In this document: positions 4,818 through 6,791 of the stretch, one piece after another | How positions within the stretch are numbered: the stretch's first letter is position 1 | How the letters are laid out: the number at the start of each line of letters is the position of its first letter | Source: Rhodospirillales bacterium | GTDB taxonomy: Bacteria; Pseudomonadota; Alphaproteobacteria; Acetobacterales; Acetobacteraceae | Direction of reading: 5' to 3' | Length of the DNA: 6,791 bases | Assembly: GCA_025352915.1 (NCBI GenBank) | Contig: JANXSA010000139.1 | Span: 1 to 6,791 of the forward strand | The notes under the pieces: model-generated | Told to the model about the DNA's origin: nothing | The model's database searches: none | What the model saw: the letters and a program-made list of their open reading frames with translations, nothing else | Program-made: the position numbers and the translations under genes

Positions 4818-5228
4818 TCAACCCGACTTGGCCGCCGGCATCACCAACTGCGTCTGGGTCACGATCGCCACCAGCCGGCCGTCCTCGCGCGTGATCCGGG
4901 TCTGCCAGATCATCGTCGTCCGCCCCCGGTGGATCGGCGTCGCTTCGCCGGTCAGCACCGCCCCGGTCGGCCCGGCAGCGATGAAGTTGGTCTTGCTCTC
5001 CATCGTCGTCGTTCCCGCCCCATCCGCCAGGTTCACCATGGTGCCAATCGCGCCCAACGTATCGGCAAACGCCATCAGCGCCCCGCCATGGATCACCCCG
5101 CCGCCATTGGTCAACTCCTCGCGCACCACCAACATCCCCACAATCCGGTCGAGTTCGGTCACGGTGAGTTCAACCCCCATCAGCCTGGCAAATCCCGGCA
5201 GCGAACCCTTGAGGCGGATGGCGGTCAT
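4818..5228 (-). CDS. PaaI-like hotdog-fold thioesterase
   Basis: A 136-residue cytoplasmic hotdog protein of the PaaI/YbgC-like acyl-CoA thioesterase group. Key features are the NGGGVIHGGALMAFADTLGA stretch (41-60), holding the HGG (48-50) of the active-site loop and D56, the usual acidic catalytic residue on the central helix. ESKTNFIAAGPTG (77-89) and IHRGRTTMIWQTRIT (99-113) are typical strand motifs. The length is normal. I chose the ATG at 5228, with GGAG 8 nt upstream; upstream codons are low-complexity and run into the riboswitch on the other strand. It is the first gene of the minus-strand operon with the AEC permease and the SDR. It probably hydrolyses an aryl- or medium-chain acyl-CoA; the substrate is unknown. 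Confidence 0.92.
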   Translation of the reverse strand: MTAIRLKGSLPGFARLMGVELTVTELDRIVGMLVVREELTNGGGVIHGGALMAFADTLGAIGTMVNLADGAGTTTMESKTNFIAAGPTGAVLTGEATPIHRGRTTMIWQTRITREDGRLVAIVTQTQLVMPAAKSG

Positions 5229-5271
5229 GCGGCGAACTCCGGCAATACTGCGGCGCGCAGCATGGCGAGGC

Positions 5272-5300
5272 TTCACAAACCCGGCAATGCCACGTAGCAT
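5272..5300 (+). promoter_or_regulatory. Predicted btuB promoter
   Basis: TTCACA (5272-5277, 5 of 6 consensus) and TAGCAT (5295-5300, 4 of 6) have a 17-bp spacer. Transcription would begin near 5307, exactly at the predicted 5' edge of the riboswitch aptamer, which supports the call. Confidence 0.55.
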
Positions 5301-5307
5301 CTCGTTA

Positions 5308-5505
5308 GATGCAGGTGGCCCGCAAGGGCTGAAACGGGAACGCGACCGGCGGGGCATGCCCTGTCGCAGCGCGGCTGCCCTCGCAACTGTCGGCGGCGAG
5401 CCAGGTCCAAATTGCCATTGCCCCTCCAGAGGGAGGCGTGAGAAGGCGGACCCGGCGCAGGAGCATCCGCTCCTCTCACCGCGAGCCAGGAGACCGGCCG
5501 GCATC
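5308..5505 (+). promoter_or_regulatory. Cobalamin riboswitch (B12 aptamer)
   Basis: This leader RNA binds a cobalamin and lowers expression of the uptake gene. P1 is GATGC (5308-5312) with GCATC (5501-5505). Conserved core elements appear in order: GCAGGTGG (5311-5318), GGGAA (5336-5340), CGCAACTGT (5382-5390), GCCATTG (5414-5420), GAAGGCG (5442-5448), and the B12 box AGCCAGGAGACCGGCC (5484-5499). The length of about 200 nt is normal. CCCTCC-AGA-GGGAGG (5422-5436) is a peripheral hairpin. It precedes a BtuB-like receptor, the commonest target of this class in Gram-negative bacteria. Confidence 0.93.
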
Positions 5506-5623
5506 GAGACTGTGCGCGCGCAGCGGGCGAGGTGAACCGATGCAGCGGGAGAAAGACCCGTAGGCGACAGCCGTCCCTGTTCCGGACGCCCCTTTTGCAG
5601 GGGGCGCCTGCCTGGAGGCTCGT
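5506..5623 (+). promoter_or_regulatory. Riboswitch expression region with SD-proximal hairpin
   Basis: This 118-nt stretch between the aptamer and btuB shows no gene. CGATGC (5538-5543) can pair with GCATCG (5501-5506), which contains the 3' strand of P1, so it is a candidate anti-P1. CTGTG (5510-5514) with CGCAG (5519-5523) forms a small hairpin inside that alternative. CGCCCC (5587-5592) with GGGGCG (5601-5606) makes a GC hairpin just before the GGAGG at 5614-5618, which is 5 nt from the start codon. No T-tract follows it, so control of translation is more likely than termination. Confidence 0.5.
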
Positions 5624-6791
5624 ATGCGTCGACTTCTTCTGGCCACGGTGCTCGGCATCGCGGCCCTGCCCGCCCCGTCCTATGGACAGGGAACCACCCT
5701 GCCCGAAAGCGTGGTCACCGCCACCCGCATCCCCACCCTGGTCGACCGCATTCCCGCCGGCGTCACCGTCATCGACCGCGCCACCATCGAGGCGCGTGGC
5801 TACACCACCCTGGCCGAGGCGCTGTCCGCCGTGCCCGGCATGCGCATCGTGCAGTCCGGCGGCCCCGGCGCCAATGCCAGTGCCTTCACCCGCGGCACCA
5901 ACTCCAACCACACCCTGGTGCTGCGCGATGGCATCCCGCTGAACGATCCCTCCGATCCCGGCGGGCTGTTCAATTTCGGCGTCGACACCCTGGCCGATGT
6001 CGAGCGCATTGAGATCGTGCGCGGCCCGATGTCCGGCATCTATGGCTCCGGCGCGATTGGCGGCGTGGTCAACCTGATCAGCCGCCGGGGCCGCGGCCCC
6101 GCCCAAGGCACCGTCAGCATCGCCGGTGGCTTGCCCGCCGCGGGCCAGGCGTCGGCCGGCCTGTCCGGCAGCGTCGGCCGCTTCGACTATAACCTCCGGG
6201 CCGAGGCGCGCGCCGAACGCGGCTTCGACAACACGCCGCGCCGCATGAGCGTGCATACCGGCGAGCGCGACGGCTATGAGGGGGCAACGGGGGCCATCGA
6301 ACTCGGCGTATCGCCCACTGACAACATCCGCGTCTTCACCGGGCTGCGCGCTCGCACCGCCCGCTTCGGGCTCGATGATACCGGCTTCCCGGCCTTCGAC
6401 AGCCGGCGCTACCATGGCCGGGACCAGAACGTGCAGGGACGCATCGGTGCCACCGGGCTGTTCTTTGACGGCGTGCTGGAATCCAGCCTCGTGCTGTCGC
6501 ACACCAGTTCGTTCCGCCGCTATGTCCAGGGGCTGGAGGCCGCCGACCCGAACCAGGCCACCGCCAACACCCGCTATCGCGGCGAGCGCAGCGTGCTGCA
6601 ATGGAACAACACGGTCCGCCTGCCCGACACCGGTCTGGCTGCGGACTCGTCGCTGCGCTTCAGCCTGGAACACATCGCCGATTCCGCCCGCACCTCGCTC
6701 GACCTCTCGTCGTTCGGGTTCCCGTACCGCAATTCGGTGCGCGCCTCGGCCACCAGCACGGCGGGGAATGCCGGCTTCCAGACCACGCTGT
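5624..6791 (+). CDS. btuB: TonB-dependent receptor, BtuB-like, N-terminal 389 residues (3' truncated)
   Basis: An outer-membrane receptor for TonB-powered import, here most likely of cobalamin or another corrinoid. Residues 1-21 form a signal peptide (MRRLLLATVLGIAALPAPSY, then G). ESVVTATR (29-36) is the TonB box region. The plug domain covers about 40-155 with ATIEARGYTTLAEALSAVPG (53-72), LVLRDGIPLND (98-108) and IEIVRGPMSGIYGSGAIGG (129-147). Beta-barrel strands with alternating aromatic residues follow to the window edge. E. coli BtuB is about 614 residues, so roughly a third is missing. The ATG at 5624 is fixed by GGAGG 5 nt upstream and by the signal peptide. The B12 riboswitch in front is the main evidence for the substrate; the protein alone shows only a vitamin B12/iron-type receptor. 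Confidence 0.92.
   Translation, partial: MRRLLLATVLGIAALPAPSYGQGTTLPESVVTATRIPTLVDRIPAGVTVIDRATIEARGYTTLAEALSAVPGMRIVQSGGPGANASAFTRGTNSNHTLVLRDGIPLNDPSDPGGLFNFGVDTLADVERIEIVRGPMSGIYGSGAIGGVVNLISRRGRGPAQGTVSIAGGLPAAGQASAGLSGSVGRFDYNLRAEARAERGFDNTPRRMSVHTGERDGYEGATGAIELGVSPTDNIRVFTGLRARTARFGLDDTGFPAFDSRRYHGRDQNVQGRIGATGLFFDGVLESSLVLSHTSSFRRYVQGLEAADPNQATANTRYRGERSVLQWNNTVRLPDTGLAADSSLRFSLEHIADSARTSLDLSSFGFPYRNSVRASATSTAGNAGFQTTL

Noticed and set aside
4169..5535. Several plus-strand open frames opposite the permease and thioesterase genes
   Set aside because: They are antisense to strongly recognised genes, rich in Arg, Gln, His and Pro, and lack ribosome sites.
5532..5942. Possible upstream leader peptide starting at GTG 5532 in front of btuB
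   Set aside because: It continues in another frame deep into btuB and gives a Pro/Ser-rich product. The GAGG preceding it is probably fortuitous within a structured leader.
5273..6673. Long minus-strand open frame of 466 codons opposite btuB
   Set aside because: It is antisense to a clear TonB-dependent receptor and the riboswitch. Its Gly/Ala/His/Arg-rich product has no domain features and reflects GC-rich codon use on the other strand.
1..6791. CRISPR array, phage or transposase genes, rRNA
   Set aside because: No regularly spaced repeats of CRISPR size, integrase or transposase motifs, or rRNA-like stretches were seen. The only repeats are the short ones listed.

Overview
This is a GC-rich chromosomal segment from an alphaproteobacterium. 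A Rhodospirillales/Acetobacteraceae host is my best guess, from the proteins and from the A/T-tract palindromes between genes, but I could not test it. The order bolA <-> J-domain protein -> cobS is a well-known alphaproteobacterial neighbourhood. CobS belongs to the aerobic (oxygen-dependent) cobalamin pathway.

Layout. Positions 546-1 (minus) hold the first 182 codons of cobS, an AAA+ subunit of cobaltochelatase, cut by the window edge. Behind it on the same strand (1300-713) lies a J-domain protein with a Cys/His cluster. Divergent from that is bolA (1423-1722, plus). A 258-bp AT-richer gap (1723-1980) then precedes a small ribbon-helix-helix protein gene (1981-2313, plus). That gap contains an unusually well-folded leader: a three-way junction (1835-1898) and a second stem-loop (1918-1964) just before a near-perfect Shine-Dalgarno. 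The ribbon-helix-helix gene meets a convergent DUF2889 gene (2950-2315, minus) tail to tail with one base between the stop codons.

A 116-bp triple-hairpin block (3028-3143) separates the DUF2889 gene from a compact minus-strand operon, read in the order hotdog thioesterase (5228-4818), AEC-family permease (4813-3872) and SDR oxidoreductase (3840-3148). Divergent from this operon is a B12 uptake unit on the plus strand. It has a predicted promoter (5272-5300), a cobalamin riboswitch (about 5308-5505), a structured expression region and a BtuB-like TonB-dependent receptor (5624 to the window end, 3' truncated).

The theme at both ends is vitamin B12: cobalt insertion at the left and riboswitch-controlled corrinoid import at the right. 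The middle genes have no visible link to B12. The most novel-looking signal is the structured leader upstream of the ribbon-helix-helix gene. Next are the triple-hairpin intergenic block and a 14-bp direct repeat at the predicted cobS promoter.
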